6,823 nucleotides of DNA from assembly GCA_903954205.1 (NCBI GenBank), contig CAJBMR010000457.1, positions 1 to 6,823 on the forward strand, read 5' to 3'. Below the pieces are notes generated by a model. The model worked only from the letters and a program-made list of their open reading frames with translations, ran no database searches and was not told the DNA's origin. Positions 6,148 through 6,823 of the stretch are shown here, one piece after another. A program made the translations under genes and the position numbers. This DNA comes from an uncultured bacterium. GTDB lineage: Bacteria > Actinomycetota > Actinomycetes > S36-B12. Numbering within the stretch: the stretch's first letter is position 1; every line of letters starts with the position of its first letter.

Positions 6148-6823
6148 ATGAGCGAGGACCCGCGTAGCATCCCGAACGTGCCCGGATGCCTCGTCGATAG
6201 AGATCCCCAGGTGTCGCCGGAGCGGCTCCTCACCGATCTCGTACCACCGCCGCATTTCGCGTCGGTGCGCTTCTCGACCTACGCGCCGGATCCCGGGCAG
6301 CCCAGCCAGGCTGCTGCCGTGGCTGCGCTGGAGGCCTTCGCCGGCCGCCTGGAGCAACGACCGTCGCGACGATGGCTGCGCAAGGCGGCGCCACCCGAGG
6401 AGCGCGCCGGTGTGTATCTCGACGGCGGCTTCGGTGTCGGCAAGACCCACCTGCTCGCCTCGCTCTGGCAGGTGGCCCCGGAGCCACGTGCCTACGGGAC
6501 CTTCGTGGAGTACACCAACCTTGTGGGGGCCCTCGGTTTCGCGGAGGCCGCCGCGCGCCTGTCGACGTACCGGCTGGTCTGCATCGACGAGTTCGAATTG
6601 GATGACCCCGGCGACACCGTGCTCATGTCGACGCTGCTCGGCAGACTCGTGGAATCAGGAGTGCGACTCGCCGCTACATCGAACACCCTGCCCGAGCGCC
6701 TTGGGGAGGAGCGATTCGCTGCCGAGGATTTCCTCCGCGAGATTCAGGGATTGTCTGCTCACTTCGAAGTGGTGCGTATCGACGGCGACGACTACCGCCA
6801 CCGTGGGGCGCCGGTCGCTCCGG
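6148..6823 (+). CDS. zapE: ZapE/AFG1-family P-loop ATPase, 3' end cut off by the window
   Basis: An open frame begins at ATG 6148 and continues past the right edge, giving 225 residues of a family usually about 340-380 long. Motifs in order are PPPHFASVRFSTY and the family-typical PSQAAAVAALEAF (52-64), Walker A GGFGVGKT (93-100), Walker B LVCIDEF (143-149) followed by ELDDPGD, the sensor segment ATSNTLPE (177-183), and DYRHRG (215-220). These identify the AFG1-like ATPases: ZapE in proteobacteria binds FtsZ at the constricting septum, and mitochondrial Afg1/Lace1 assists inner-membrane protein turnover. The actinobacterial role is less well known. No clear SD precedes the ATG; GGTGG near 6130 is about 13 bases away. 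A GTG at about 6211 (VSPERLL) is an alternative start. The gene diverges from the ligase with 25 bases between start codons. Confidence 0.93.
   Translation, partial: MSEDPRSIPNVPGCLVDRDPQVSPERLLTDLVPPPHFASVRFSTYAPDPGQPSQAAAVAALEAFAGRLEQRPSRRWLRKAAPPEERAGVYLDGGFGVGKTHLLASLWQVAPEPRAYGTFVEYTNLVGALGFAEAAARLSTYRLVCIDEFELDDPGDTVLMSTLLGRLVESGVRLAATSNTLPERLGEERFAAEDFLREIQGLSAHFEVVRIDGDDYRHRGAPVAP

Noticed and set aside
1..6823. CRISPR array, tRNA, rRNA, transposase or integrase
   Set aside because: No regularly spaced repeats, cloverleaf-like sequence, rRNA segments or recombinase motifs were seen by reading; short tRNAs were not tested computationally.

Overview
The window looks like chromosomal DNA from a high-GC Gram-positive bacterium, most likely an actinobacterium. 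The right part (about 2630 to the end) is strongly GC-rich at third codon positions. It has Shine-Dalgarno (SD) sequences of the GGAGG type, TGA stops, an alanine-rich exported protein, and a DNA ligase whose closest family resemblance is to mycobacterial LigC. I cannot name the genus.

Layout. Bases 1-198 hold an open frame that enters from the left and is interrupted by a TAA; it looks like the tail of a decayed gene. Bases 199-464 are mostly non-coding, with one possible operator/promoter, and lead to an intact gene (465-2195, +) for a secreted eight-cysteine protein resembling a PQQ-like beta-propeller. Bases 2253-2531 (+) carry the remnant of a peptidoglycan-binding domain broken by two nonsense codons. 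This left third is visibly less GC-rich and looks like accessory, partly decaying DNA.

From 2630 to 6122 three genes lie on the minus strand, read right to left: an ATP-dependent DNA ligase of LigC type (6122-5031), a secreted alanine-rich helical protein (4870-4172), and an aldehyde dehydrogenase of the hydroxymuconic-semialdehyde group (4066-2630). The gaps between them (160 and 105 bases) are large for a tight operon. A ZapE/AFG1-family ATPase starts at 6148 on the plus strand, divergent from the ligase with only 25 bases between start codons, and runs off the right edge.

The genes do not form an obvious shared pathway. The most interesting structure is in the RNA leaders. Both the aldehyde dehydrogenase and the alanine-rich protein gene have their SD inside the 3' arm of an inverted repeat ending just before the start codon. 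In the dehydrogenase the stem is a perfect 15 base pairs. This suggests translational control or attenuation, but no known riboswitch or thermometer class was recognised. I found no complete undescribed multi-gene system.
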